Origin: Carboxylicivirga sp.
Lineage (GTDB): Bacteria > Bacteroidota > Bacteroidia > Bacteroidales > Marinilabiliaceae
DNA: 64,000 bases
Reading direction: 5' to 3'
Assembly: GCA_025210475.1 (NCBI GenBank)
Contig: JAOARW010000106.1
Location: forward strand, 49,935-113,934
The notes under the pieces are model-generated. The model searched no databases. It was not told where the DNA came from and saw only the letters and a program-made list of their open reading frames with translations. The stretch's first letter is position 1. Every line of letters starts with the position of its first letter. Made by a program: the position numbers and the translations under genes. Below are positions 26,334-35,801 of this stretch, in pieces.

Positions 26334-27944
26334 TTATCTGAAAATATAATACAAGATACACATCATCACCACCAAAATAGCAGATAGAATCCGGGGATCC
26401 GAAATGCCTTTAACTTCCCCTTCAGTTAAGAATGAGAGTGGATTATTCATTGTCATTTTGTCAAGCACTTCACTGTTGGCAGCTTGAGTAAAGTAACTGA
26501 CTGCGAAATAAAAAATGGAGCATATTAAGAAAAGGTAGCTAGCTTTTAGCATAAAATGTATCCCAAGTACATCGGTAATATATCGCTGTCCGGCAATCAT
26601 CTCAAAGTCGGCGCAAAAGGCCAATAAAGCCAGAATAAAACCAAACACTAAAGTATAATGTCCGGCTTTGGGCGTTCCCCTTTTCGACATTATTCCAAAA
26701 ATAAACACCACAGAAATTGGAGGCGAAAGAACTGCCAGCAAATCGTTAATAGCTTCAAAAATACTCGGAAACTTAGCTATTAAAGGCGACCAGGCAATGG
26801 CAATAATCGTCACGGCTAAGATGGTAATTCGACCAACAATTAATAATTTCCGATCAGAAGTATCCGGACGCTTTTGTTTTAGTATATCCATTGAAACCAA
26901 TGTGCCCGCACTGTTTAATGCTGAGGCTATAGTACTCATCAAAGCTGCCAGCAGGGCCGCCGACATTAAGCCTTTTAGTCCTACGGGCAAAACGTTTAGT
27001 ATAAGCACGGGCAAGGCCTGATCAGCTATTTCAATTTTATCACGCAGAATTATATAGGCAAATATCCCTGGGAATATCATTATAAACACCGGAAATATTT
27101 TAATAAAGCCTGCGAATACAGGCCCATTCTGAGCATCCTTGAGAGTTTTGGCCCCCAACACCTTTTGCACGATCGTTTGATCAGCACACCAATAGTTTAA
27201 GCCAAGAACAATGTATCCGGGAATAAAAAACAAGAATGGCAATGGCGAATCAGTAGATGTTTGTATCATACTCAGCTGGTCAGGTTTTAAAGCCGCTTTT
27301 AGTTCGGCTAAACTAGTTACCCCATGCTCAGGCAGCGCCATCATTGCAAGCACAGACATGATACCTGCACCAATTATTAAAATACCAGATTGCAAGGCCT
27401 CTGTCAGAACCACTGCTTTTAATCCTCCAATAATAGAATAGATTAATGTGGCAAAAGCAATGACAATAATGGCAGTATATTTTTCGATGCCAAAAAAGTT
27501 TTCGAAAACCAAGGCTCCGGCATATAAACTAACACCAATATGCAAAAACAAGGCGGTGAACAATGAAATAACCGCTAACATGGTTCGTGTCGATGAGTTA
27601 TATCGACGCTCCAGAAATTCGGGTAAAGTCGATATCTTAGATTTGAAATAAAAAGGGGCAAAAACAAGCCCCAAAATAATCAATAAGAATGGTGCTCCCC
27701 ATTCAAAATTCCCCCAAACCAAGCCATCGGAAAAACCTTGTCCGGCCAGCCCCACCATATGAATGGTTGATATATTTGCAGCAAAAAGAGCGGTTCCAAT
27801 TAAGGGCCACTTTAATGAGCGGCCGGCCAGGAAAAATCCCTCGCTTGATTTTGTTTTCCCCTGCATTCCTGAAAACACACCGATTCCCAAAATAAGCAGC
27901 ATGTAGCCAATAAGAATGACATAGTCAATAATAGACAAACTCAT
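26334..27944 (-). CDS. Sodium/solute symporter (SSS family)
   Basis: A 536-aa polytopic inner-membrane protein with about 13-14 predicted helices. Family landmarks include the N-terminal helix IDYVILIGYMLLILGIGVFS, EGFFLAGRSLKWPLIGTALFAANIS, and the GGLKAVVLTEALQSGILIIGA segment with the Na+-site region further on (AALLAALMSTIASALNSAGTL). SSS carriers take up sugars, sialic acids, myo-inositol, amino or organic acids with Na+; the substrate is not evident here. It is the last gene of a minus-strand operon, 12 bp after the GH29 gene, so transport of the sugar or glycoside released by that enzyme is the simplest reading. Confidence 0.92.
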   Translation of the reverse strand: MSLSIIDYVILIGYMLLILGIGVFSGMQGKTKSSEGFFLAGRSLKWPLIGTALFAANISTIHMVGLAGQGFSDGLVWGNFEWGAPFLLIILGLVFAPFYFKSKISTLPEFLERRYNSSTRTMLAVISLFTALFLHIGVSLYAGALVFENFFGIEKYTAIIVIAFATLIYSIIGGLKAVVLTEALQSGILIIGAGIMSVLAMMALPEHGVTSLAELKAALKPDQLSMIQTSTDSPLPFLFFIPGYIVLGLNYWCADQTIVQKVLGAKTLKDAQNGPVFAGFIKIFPVFIMIFPGIFAYIILRDKIEIADQALPVLILNVLPVGLKGLMSAALLAALMSTIASALNSAGTLVSMDILKQKRPDTSDRKLLIVGRITILAVTIIAIAWSPLIAKFPSIFEAINDLLAVLSPPISVVFIFGIMSKRGTPKAGHYTLVFGFILALLAFCADFEMIAGQRYITDVLGIHFMLKASYLFLICSIFYFAVSYFTQAANSEVLDKMTMNNPLSFLTEGEVKGISDPRILSAILVVMMCILYYIFR

Positions 27945-27956
27945 AATTTTATCCCT

Positions 27957-29042
27957 TTAATTGAGCTTTAGTTGCTTTTTTAATTGATTAAGAATTTCAA
28001 TTTCTTCGTTTCTTATTCTTCCATCACGATTGGGAGGGCAGTTTAGTATAAGAATATTGTCCTGAGCTGTGGCTCTATTATACAATTCATGCAATTGCTC
28101 TACAGATTTAAACGTTTTATCTTCGGTGTGATAAAACCACTTACTGCTGATACAAACCGTCGATTCCCAAGGCATGTAATAGCTCTTGCCGTTGTGCGTA
28201 AAAACCTTTGGATCATTGTCAGCAGGCAACAGAGGATCTCCTAATCTAAAATCGGAAGGGAAATAGCGTATTGGAAAACCCTCTTTCTGATCCTGTGGAT
28301 AAACAGCATGATAATCGGGATTCTCTGGTAATCCGATTGACCAATTGATACCGATCTGACACATAGGCTGACGAGACTTTATGGTATTATACATCTTCTG
28401 AAGCGGCCAGCGATAATTGGCTTTTGTCCATCCCCCATCGAACCAAAACTCAACAATATCGGTATGGGGTTTAACAATATCAATAAGTTCATCCAATTGC
28501 TTAATCATGTAGTCGTTATATGCTTTATCCTTTTCCGGATCTTCTTTATAGGTATGAGGATGCTTATCGCCATAGAGGTAATCATTGCCCTCGAAATTAC
28601 GATCCCACAACGAATAATATAAGCCCAAGCCAATGTCGTATTTCTTACAGGCTTTGGCCACCGCCTCAATCACATTGGTGGTATTTCCTGAATTTGCCAC
28701 ATCATACTCGGTATATTTACTGTCCCACAAACAAAAGCCCTCGTGGTGCTTCGAAACAAGAATGATGTATTTCATACCGGCATCCTTTGCTGTTTTCACC
28801 CATTGCTCAGCATCAATATTCGTTGGTTTGTAAGAGCTCGACGGCAAAGTCCCATCCGTCCATTCATGGTTATGAAAGGTATTTATCCCAAAATGAATAA
28901 ACATACCATATTGGCGATCAATCATCATTTGGTGCCCCTTACTCGGCTTAGTCGAAGGCACCGGCAAAATATCGTTTGATTTATCTGGTACCGTGCAAAA
29001 GTTAAAAATGATCAGGATGATCAAAAAGCTTAATGTTTTCAT
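27957..29042 (-). CDS. GH29 alpha-L-fucosidase (short form, exported)
   Basis: A 361-aa exported glycosidase. The N-terminal signal (MKTLSFLIILIIFNFCTVP) could be a lipoprotein signal with Cys16. The TIM-barrel of GH29 follows: YGMFIHFGINTFHNHEW, GMKYIILVSKHHEGFCLWDS and EFWFDGGWTKANY, where the Asp of WFDGG is the nucleophile in the family. It lacks the C-terminal beta-sandwich of many GH29 enzymes. In the operon it is followed by a transporter (12 bp) and preceded by an isomerase-like gene (28 bp). Family members cleave terminal alpha-L-fucose, and some act on related sugars, so the exact substrate is open. Confidence 0.88.
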   Translation of the reverse strand: MKTLSFLIILIIFNFCTVPDKSNDILPVPSTKPSKGHQMMIDRQYGMFIHFGINTFHNHEWTDGTLPSSSYKPTNIDAEQWVKTAKDAGMKYIILVSKHHEGFCLWDSKYTEYDVANSGNTTNVIEAVAKACKKYDIGLGLYYSLWDRNFEGNDYLYGDKHPHTYKEDPEKDKAYNDYMIKQLDELIDIVKPHTDIVEFWFDGGWTKANYRWPLQKMYNTIKSRQPMCQIGINWSIGLPENPDYHAVYPQDQKEGFPIRYFPSDFRLGDPLLPADNDPKVFTHNGKSYYMPWESTVCISSKWFYHTEDKTFKSVEQLHELYNRATAQDNILILNCPPNRDGRIRNEEIEILNQLKKQLKLN

Positions 29043-29070
29043 TTGTCTGTCGATATTAGTTGTTTGTTCT

Positions 29071-29907
29071 TTAGTAATTACTGCTTTTGTCTTTGTCTGC
29101 CCAACTGCTTACAATCAATTCCTTAATGAACAAATTGACTTCAAGCTGACTGGCGACAGGTTGATTGGTAAAAGGTAATGTTGGCAGGTAAGGTGATGGT
29201 CCAAATTCCGTGCAAATCCAGAACTCTTTCTCTCCACGATTTTTGGCATTCGAGAGTATATTCATCCACCAATTAACATGGGCATTAACGGCCTCTTTAT
29301 TTTCTGGCGCAGCAGGATGATTCACCTGCGGGGACTGCTCATTTCCTACCCTTGCATGTATATAGCCCGCCCGTTGCATGGCCAAATTCATGAAATCCTG
29401 TTGTTCTTTCAATAAAGATTCTGACACACAACACCAGTGCGAAAAATCGGCCGTTAATCGTAAAGCCGGAAACTGATCTAAAAAGTTTTTAGTGCTATTG
29501 GTTGAAAAAAGGGCTCTACCACGATGCGTTTCATGAAGAATTGGTATTCCACTTTTCTTTTCAACATCTTCGCACAAAGCAAACAAGCGACAATTTTCTT
29601 CAAAAGAATAATAGTCACGCCCTGTATGCGAATTTATTAAGACGGGTTGAAATGAGGCTAAATGATACAGATAATCCTCCATGGCTTTCATGTACGCTTC
29701 AGCATCTAATGGTGTGTGAATACACTGTTGAGCGATTAACTTCAAATCATATTCTTTCAAAAGATTTTGAAGTTTATCTATATCAGATTTATCAGACGGA
29801 ACACCCATTTCGACAGCTTGATAACCCGCATCTTTTAATTTCTGAAAGAAGGTTTCAAGAGTTAAATGTTCGCTTCCCCAAATTGGGTATGAGAATTGAA
29901 TCTTCAT
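29071..29907 (-). CDS. Sugar phosphate isomerase/epimerase-like TIM barrel
   Basis: A 278-aa cytoplasmic protein of the xylose-isomerase-like/AP-endonuclease-2 superfamily, from the ATG at 29907 (a TTG two codons earlier is less likely). The metal ligands of the fold are recognisable: Glu in HETHRGRA (about 140), Asp/His in TADFSHW (about 172), His in IHARVG and Glu in CTEFGP. Relatives are hydroxypyruvate isomerases, inosose dehydratases and 3-keto-sugar epimerases. No signal peptide. It lies between the hydroxylase-reductase fusion (20 bp) and the fucosidase, so it probably processes the imported or oxidised sugar. Confidence 0.85.
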   Translation of the reverse strand: MKIQFSYPIWGSEHLTLETFFQKLKDAGYQAVEMGVPSDKSDIDKLQNLLKEYDLKLIAQQCIHTPLDAEAYMKAMEDYLYHLASFQPVLINSHTGRDYYSFEENCRLFALCEDVEKKSGIPILHETHRGRALFSTNSTKNFLDQFPALRLTADFSHWCCVSESLLKEQQDFMNLAMQRAGYIHARVGNEQSPQVNHPAAPENKEAVNAHVNWWMNILSNAKNRGEKEFWICTEFGPSPYLPTLPFTNQPVASQLEVNLFIKELIVSSWADKDKSSNY

Positions 29908-29927
29908 CAACAATCGTTTAAATTTTA

Positions 29928-31952
29928 CTAAGCATTTATTTCAATGTCGGATGTTGGGCGACAAGAACAAGGCAGACAATGCCCCTTTGATGGCTTGGTT
30001 GCTGTATTGAAATTATAAGCCACATCTCCCGATTCAATTTTAGTGCTGCATGCTCCGCATTCCCCAAACATGCAACCTGCCTCCATCCTTATACCGTTTG
30101 ATTCGGCAAACTCCAACAGATTGACATACTCATAATCCCAGATCAATGTTTGTCCGGCTTTTTTAAACTTCACCTTAACTTCCTTGCTGGTATCAATTGC
30201 TGCATTTCCATTTTTAGCAGGTCCAAAATTCTCAGTATAGACAATACTTTTAGCCCCCTTCCACTCATTAATTTTCTCAACAAAATGAGCATTCATCTCA
30301 GCAGGACCGCAGATGTAAAAGTTGAAATGTTTACCCTTAGGTAATAATTCTTTCAAGCGATCCATACCTAAGCGTTCGTAATACACTTGCCAGGTTTTCA
30401 ATGCTGGATCCAGAATATTATTTTGGCTCTGACTTAAAAATAAGTGTGCTTTAATATTTGGATGTTGATCTGAAATACTTTGTAATTCATCTCTAAATAC
30501 TATCAATTCCTGCTTTTTTGCAGCGATTATCAAAATTATTTCCCTCGGATTATCTTTTAAGGAATGAAGCATTGACAATATGGGTGTGATGCCTATTCCG
30601 CCGGCAATAAATACCGATGGTCGCTTCTTTTTATCCAACACAAAATTACCCCTTGGTCCTTTGGCCTGAAGCACATCACCTACCTTTAATGAGTTATGCA
30701 ATGCATTTGATACTCTACCCTGTTCTTCCCGTTTAACCGAGATACGATAAGTATTATTTTCTGCCCCGTTGGAGATGGTGTACGAACGCAGGGCATAATT
30801 GATTTTTGCTCCTTCTTCCCATTCTGAATCCTGACACAAATACCCCTCAAAGAATGGGACCTTAAAAATCAGGTGCTGCCCGGCAACATTAGGCTCCAAT
30901 TTGGAATCATCTGCACTCGTAAAATAAAAGGACTTTACCTGGGAGCTCTCCTCTTCAATTTTAGTAACACGCAATTTATTGTATACCGATGTGGCTTCAA
31001 ACTTCTCCGTTTGCGTTTGCGCCCCTTCTTCAAAAATACCAAACCACTTATCTAAAGGAATGGTACTTTCGCCATAATTACATTCGAACAAACGATGGTG
31101 CAGATAATGGAAATAGGAACCAAAACTCAGGTATTTAAAAATTTTCCCTTCGAAGCCAGTGTGGCCGGGAGCTGGCGTTAAAGCTGTATGTTGCGAATTA
31201 AATAAGAAATGTAAAGGATGCGATGGAACAACCCAATGAATCAGAACCACGCTAAAATATAGAAGATGCTCTACCGGATGCATGGCCAAGCCCGACCAGG
31301 GGCCTGGGTTGATATTATAATGATGCAGGTAGTGAATTTTATCGTATAATGGTTTCCAATGAATTAAACGATGAATGAGATAAAAATGTAACTCTCTCCA
31401 AAGGGGTATCAAAAGAAACAAAGTCACAAACCAAACCGGATGTTGCTGAAAATCGATGTACGGTAGCTTACCATTAGCATAAAGCCAATAGGTAACTACC
31501 TCATAAGCAGTCCAGATTGGAACTCCACTTACACAAGACCAAAAAACATTATCGTACACCTGGTCATTCCACAGAAAGGTAGAGCCATCGGTACTTTGCC
31601 ATCGGGGACAATACTTAGCTTTGGTCCCGCGCTTTTTAAATTTGTATAGATATAAATGCCAGCCGCCATAAATAATCCATACCAGAGTCATATTACGCAA
31701 CAGAATAGTTGAAATCCAGGAATAATGAAAGTCTTTCATTTGTTCCATTGGTGGCTGCAAGAAATAATAACTCAGTATTACAATGCCCAGGTAAAGCAGG
31801 TTCCAGGTAAATAAATAATGAAATAACCAAAGTAGAAACTTCCTTATCTTTGGCGGCCAAACAAAAAGTGGCGCATAAACAATCGGATTATCCGGGCGCC
31901 ATTCTCCACGGCTATCCGTATACCCCGAAGTATTATTGTTTTTCTTCTCCAT
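29928..31952 (-). CDS. Membrane di-iron hydroxylase fused to FNR-type reductase and 2Fe-2S ferredoxin
   Basis: A 674-aa fusion (the ATG at 31952 is chosen; ATGs at 31991 and 31973 would add 13 or 7 residues). Residues about 1-330 form a fatty-acid-hydroxylase/sterol-desaturase domain with several membrane helices and the histidine clusters HFYLIHRLIH, KIHYLHHYN and YFHYLHHRLF that bind two irons. About 335-570 is a ferredoxin-NADP reductase unit with FAD motif RSYTIS, NAD(P) motif FIAGGIGITPILSML and FYICGPAEM. The end (about 585-674) is a plant-type ferredoxin with C-x4-C-x2-C (CMFGECGAC) and a later Cys. It should therefore be a self-sufficient O2-dependent hydroxylase taking electrons from NAD(P)H. 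It heads the operon; its substrate is unknown. Confidence 0.9.
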   Translation of the reverse strand: MEKKNNNTSGYTDSRGEWRPDNPIVYAPLFVWPPKIRKFLLWLFHYLFTWNLLYLGIVILSYYFLQPPMEQMKDFHYSWISTILLRNMTLVWIIYGGWHLYLYKFKKRGTKAKYCPRWQSTDGSTFLWNDQVYDNVFWSCVSGVPIWTAYEVVTYWLYANGKLPYIDFQQHPVWFVTLFLLIPLWRELHFYLIHRLIHWKPLYDKIHYLHHYNINPGPWSGLAMHPVEHLLYFSVVLIHWVVPSHPLHFLFNSQHTALTPAPGHTGFEGKIFKYLSFGSYFHYLHHRLFECNYGESTIPLDKWFGIFEEGAQTQTEKFEATSVYNKLRVTKIEEESSQVKSFYFTSADDSKLEPNVAGQHLIFKVPFFEGYLCQDSEWEEGAKINYALRSYTISNGAENNTYRISVKREEQGRVSNALHNSLKVGDVLQAKGPRGNFVLDKKKRPSVFIAGGIGITPILSMLHSLKDNPREIILIIAAKKQELIVFRDELQSISDQHPNIKAHLFLSQSQNNILDPALKTWQVYYERLGMDRLKELLPKGKHFNFYICGPAEMNAHFVEKINEWKGAKSIVYTENFGPAKNGNAAIDTSKEVKVKFKKAGQTLIWDYEYVNLLEFAESNGIRMEAGCMFGECGACSTKIESGDVAYNFNTATKPSKGHCLPCSCRPTSDIEINA

Positions 31953-32039
31953 TACTTTATACTTTTGCGTCATCAACACGGCCAGCAGCATCTACAGTTT
32001 TAAACAAATCCTTGTTAATAGCAGATCTCAAGAAGGATT

Positions 32040-32056
32040 ACAATTGCAACAATTGT
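32040..32056. promoter_or_regulatory. Palindrome upstream of the hydroxylase operon
   Basis: ACAATTG-CAA-CAATTGT: perfect 7-bp arms around 3 bases, 88 bp before the hydroxylase start. Size and symmetry fit a dimeric regulator site. Thirty bases further upstream, 32084-32094 (TTATTAATTCA) repeats 11 bases of the palindrome in front of the IclR gene. Confidence 0.4.
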
Positions 32057-32283
32057 TTATTTAACGCTGCACATTCTGTAGCTTTATTAATTCAGCCACA
32101 ATGTATAAGGTAATTGAGTGAAATATTTTATTAATACCTGCGGGGTTTTGCACTATTCCGTCATGCTTGTTTTACAAAATCTAAGAACAAAGCCAAATTC
32201 TACTTAACATGCCTCCTTATAGAGGCTTTATCAGTTTACCACTTCGATTTTAACTTAGTCTTTTTTAGCCATTTTTTTATGAT

Positions 32284-33540
32284 TTAATCGCCTGATAATT
32301 CATCCTTATCGGGATAGACGACAATTTTCATTGGTAGCTCCCCACGCACAATATCAAAGATGATGGAATCTTGTCTATTCAAATTTAATTTCTGTTCGTG
32401 TGAAACATCCTGAACTCCAATACCATTAACCTTAACAATCACATCACCTTTCATGAATCCTGCAGTTTTATAGTAATTTGCTTCATAGTCAGCCACCACA
32501 TCAACTATAATTTTCCCTTCGTGGGTTGATGTGGTTGACATGTGAAACCGCCTAACCTGAGGATTAACCAAACGCTCGAAATTATCAATGGGTTGAAAAG
32601 CCACCTGCTTGTTTTTCATATCGAAGAAAACATTGAATCGCTTAAGAAAATTCTGGCCTAACAAATAATCACAAGGAACATTATTCTGATGATGAATGGT
32701 ATAAACGCGCAGTGAATCCAGGTTAAAGTAATCTGCCAGCTTTCCTTCTACCGTATAATATTTAAACAAACCATACGAATTTTGCATCCAAACAGCATCT
32801 TTCCTTTTTTCTAGTTCTTTTAGTTCTTCTGCATTACTCATTAAGGCAATATCCCATGGCATACCAGAATCTATGAAGAACTTTTTGTTTAGTATTAATG
32901 TCTCTCCATCGGGAAAGGTTATTTCCAAAGGCATTTGGATGACAAATGGATTATTGCGGATTTCGTTTATCATCATTGGAGCAATAAAACAGTTTTCAGG
33001 CAACACAAAGTCATCTGATGAATGAACTTGGAGATAGTTATTTTCAAAATTCAATTCCCAAACATTACTTGAATCATCTTTGGGGATAGAAAAAATTCCA
33101 TCTAATGAGGTATTATTAAAGTAACCTTTAAAATCGAACACTTTAAGGTGCTTATACCTAAGATTGGTTTGACCAATACATACGCTTTGCTGCGTAAGAT
33201 AAACCACTGCCTTATATCGATTAGCAGTCCAGGCAGATCCGGCCGGCACATCATCGTAATCGGGCACCAATCCTTTAGTAATTTGAGGATGATGACTGCA
33301 ATAAGCCGAATCCAGAGTAAAAGTCCCCAAAGAAGCGCCTGTATCGAATACCATGTTAGCTGTTAAGCTATCGTATAACTTGATGGGCAAAACGATTTTC
33401 CGATCAAAATTGGTGATTGAAAAGTCGACCTGATTAATGTCCTTAACATTGTTAGAACAATTGCAACACATCAGTACACAACAAAAGAATAGTAACAACC
33501 TCGATTTATCACACAAAATACTCATTAACAATCGAATCAT
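32284..33540 (-). CDS. Exported aspartyl protease with C-terminal PDZ domain
   Basis: A 418-aa protein with an N-terminal hydrophobic signal ending in a cysteine-rich stretch (VLMCCNCSNN), probably lipid-anchored. It has two aspartic-protease motifs in one chain: DTGAS with Asp66 and DSGMP with Asp224, each in a retropepsin-like lobe. Residues about 335-410 form a PDZ domain (AGFMKGDVIVKVNGIGV). Proteins of this plan are common and little studied in Bacteroidota; they would act in the periplasm or on the surface. It is separated by 331 bp from the upstream end of the hydroxylase operon and by 175 bp from the GH1 gene, so it may be a single-gene unit. Confidence 0.85.
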   Translation of the reverse strand: MIRLLMSILCDKSRLLLFFCCVLMCCNCSNNVKDINQVDFSITNFDRKIVLPIKLYDSLTANMVFDTGASLGTFTLDSAYCSHHPQITKGLVPDYDDVPAGSAWTANRYKAVVYLTQQSVCIGQTNLRYKHLKVFDFKGYFNNTSLDGIFSIPKDDSSNVWELNFENNYLQVHSSDDFVLPENCFIAPMMINEIRNNPFVIQMPLEITFPDGETLILNKKFFIDSGMPWDIALMSNAEELKELEKRKDAVWMQNSYGLFKYYTVEGKLADYFNLDSLRVYTIHHQNNVPCDYLLGQNFLKRFNVFFDMKNKQVAFQPIDNFERLVNPQVRRFHMSTTSTHEGKIIVDVVADYEANYYKTAGFMKGDVIVKVNGIGVQDVSHEQKLNLNRQDSIIFDIVRGELPMKIVVYPDKDELSGD

Positions 33541-33715
33541 ATCTTTTCATTATTTAACGCGGAAGAACATCGATCGCTGATTATCATCCTCAACCATGTC
33601 ATCATGAAGTTTTTTTGCTAAGCTACTTAATAATTTATATGTCTTCAATAACTCGTATTTGTGACACAATCACCCATCAAAATGGATTAATTATGATCTT
33701 CAGCAACATTAATTG

Positions 33716-35059
33716 TTATTCAACTTTACCCTTCAAAAACTCCCGGAACCAATTTCCAGAATGTTTAATCGTTCTTTTTTGTGTTTTGAAATCAACATAT
33801 ACTAATCCAAAGCGTGGCTCAAATCCTTCTTTCCATTCAAAGTTATCAACAAGTGTCCAAACGAAATAACCTTTTATGGGTAGGCCTTGGTTGATGGCTT
33901 TCTTGACTTGTCGAAGCATTTTCTGGTGATATTTTAAACGCCGTGTATCATAAACATGATCATTAACCAGAAAATCGGGAAAACAAACACCACTTTCGCT
34001 AAGCACAATGGACTTAACTTTCGGATAAGCTGCATAGAAATGTAATAACTTATTGAGTCCCTTGGGGTACACATCCAGATTCATGGTATTTAGTATGGCC
34101 TTGCGTTCAACAGGTGGAATTTCATCCGCAAACAGGATTGGGGGATTTAAGCTATGGCGGGCCACCACCCTGAAATAATACTGCAATCCTATAAAATCGA
34201 AATCAAAATGCATTCGCTGCTCGTCACCTTTTTTGAAGATCATTTGAATCATCTTTAGGGCAGGCATCACATCGGTGGGATATCCCATGCCCAACAAAGG
34301 CTCAATAAAAAAGCGATTGAGCAGGGCTTCCATACGCTTGGCAGCTCGTACATTTTTTGGGAGTCGATTCACAGGTTTTACATACGAACAAGACAATGCC
34401 ACTCCGATCTGTGCATCAGGAATGTATTTACGAATCAGACGTCCGCCTTGTGCCATGCACAAAACAGCATGGTGCGCTGCCTTCAGAAAATTAATAATGC
34501 CTTTACTGGCTGGTGCATGATAGCCCATAAAATAGCCCAATCCGGTAAAAGTCATAGGTTCGTTCATCACTACCCAATGCTTAACCCGATCGCCAAACTG
34601 TTGCACACATACTTCGGTGTAGGCCAAAAACCAATCCACAATCTGGCGGTTCGTCCAGCCTCCCTCCTCGTGCAAAACTTGTGGCAAGTCCCAATGATAC
34701 AAGGTGACGTATGGCTTTAAACCATTACTCAGGCAACACTCAATTACTTTGTTATAAAACGCTATTCCTTTTGCATTTACAGTACCAGTGCCATTGGGCA
34801 AAATACGCGTCCAACTAATTGAAAAACGAAATACATCCAGTCCCATCTGACTGGCCAGTTTAATATCCTCCTCAAACTGCTTATAAAAATTAGACGCGTG
34901 ACCAATTTTATCAGCATTATTAATGTTTGAAGTATTACTTGTGAAAGTATCCCAAATGGATGGACCTTTGCCATCAGCATCTGACCACCCTTCGTTTTGA
35001 AAAGCACTGATGGTTACTCCCCACTCAAAATCGTCTCCAAATTGCTCGCGTTTCAACAT
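33716..35059 (-). CDS. GH1 beta-glucosidase
   Basis: A 447-aa cytoplasmic family-1 glycosidase from the ATG at 35059 (an upstream GTG at 35077 is less likely). The N-terminal FEWGVTISAFQNEG matches the family start. The acid/base Glu167 lies in VVMNEPMTF and the nucleophile Glu355 in IVLSESGVCF, where most members have TENG. Substrate-contact residues such as the Trp of VTLYHWDLPQ are kept. No signal peptide is present. It probably hydrolyses beta-glucosides or beta-galactosides after uptake. It stands alone on the minus strand, divergent from the zinc-ribbon gene. Confidence 0.93.
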   Translation of the reverse strand: MLKREQFGDDFEWGVTISAFQNEGWSDADGKGPSIWDTFTSNTSNINNADKIGHASNFYKQFEEDIKLASQMGLDVFRFSISWTRILPNGTGTVNAKGIAFYNKVIECCLSNGLKPYVTLYHWDLPQVLHEEGGWTNRQIVDWFLAYTEVCVQQFGDRVKHWVVMNEPMTFTGLGYFMGYHAPASKGIINFLKAAHHAVLCMAQGGRLIRKYIPDAQIGVALSCSYVKPVNRLPKNVRAAKRMEALLNRFFIEPLLGMGYPTDVMPALKMIQMIFKKGDEQRMHFDFDFIGLQYYFRVVARHSLNPPILFADEIPPVERKAILNTMNLDVYPKGLNKLLHFYAAYPKVKSIVLSESGVCFPDFLVNDHVYDTRRLKYHQKMLRQVKKAINQGLPIKGYFVWTLVDNFEWKEGFEPRFGLVYVDFKTQKRTIKHSGNWFREFLKGKVE

Positions 35060-35242
35060 GCCCCAAAAATAGAGCACGAATAAAGCTTACGAGTTAAATT
35101 ATTATTAAGAACAATCGATCTTATGATTTTGTATCTCATTTCTCTTGATTAAATTTACAAACCAATGACGATAGTCGCTCTGGAATGAAATTTACTGACT
35201 ATTGGCACATAAGCACTTTAAAGCTCAATAAACTACAAAACT

Positions 35243-35626
35243 ATGAACTGCCCTCGTTGCCAAACCAAACTTGTTTTAAATCGAATTAACGATATTAACT
35301 CTTCCATTGAAGTTGACGAATGCCCGGATTGCCATGGCATTTGGTTTGATAAAGATGAATTATCACAGATCGAAACAATCATTGAGCCCACCTTAATCGA
35401 GATTCGTAAAATTCCATCTAAGAAAGATCAATATGAGAAAATGAATTGCCCCTCGTGCAATAACTCGCCACGATTAGAAAAGACGGTTCATCCGCGCGAC
35501 AAAAAAGTAATTATTGACTATTGCCCTTATTGCAAAGGTATCTGGCTCGATAAAGGTGAGTTGGAAGCCATCCAAAAAGAAAACTGGATATTAACCATAG
35601 CCAAGCTGGTTAAGCGTCTCGCTTAA
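35243..35626 (+). CDS. Double TFIIB-type zinc-ribbon protein
   Basis: A 127-aa cytoplasmic protein made of two zinc ribbons. The first has CPRC (3-6) and CPDCHGIWFDKDEL (about 28-41); the second has CPSC (about 69-72) and CPYCKGIWLDKGEL (about 93-106). Both match the zf-TFIIB family pattern CP.C..W.d..EL. The end (ILTIAKLVKRLA) could be a short amphipathic or membrane-touching helix. The function of the family is not known. It is probably monocistronic, with 175 bp to the next gene. Confidence 0.85.
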   Translation: MNCPRCQTKLVLNRINDINSSIEVDECPDCHGIWFDKDELSQIETIIEPTLIEIRKIPSKKDQYEKMNCPSCNNSPRLEKTVHPRDKKVIIDYCPYCKGIWLDKGELEAIQKENWILTIAKLVKRLA

Positions 35627-35750
35627 AAACAGCTTCAGTCCTTATTTCGCTATTAGTTAAGTTTTTTGGCAAACGGCACATCCCATTGGATTAAGCGCCT
35701 TAATCAACTGACCACATGATTCTTTTCTGTGATTAAGGTCGTGATTATGA

Positions 35751-35782
35751 TTTGATTAGCTACAGTCTTTTCTCTACTTTCG
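35751..35782 (+). promoter_or_regulatory. Possible promoter of the capsule-related genes
   Basis: TTTG at 35751-35754 and TACTTTCG (7 of 8 against TAnnTTTG) at 35775-35782, 20 bases between, 20 bp before the Wzi-like gene. Confidence 0.4.
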
Positions 35783-35801
35783 GTCTTGCAAACCAAAGTC
35801 T

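Noticed and set aside
28993..29178. 61-codon plus-strand frame between the fucosidase and isomerase genes
   Set aside because: It lies antisense over the end of the isomerase gene and the short gap; shadow frame.
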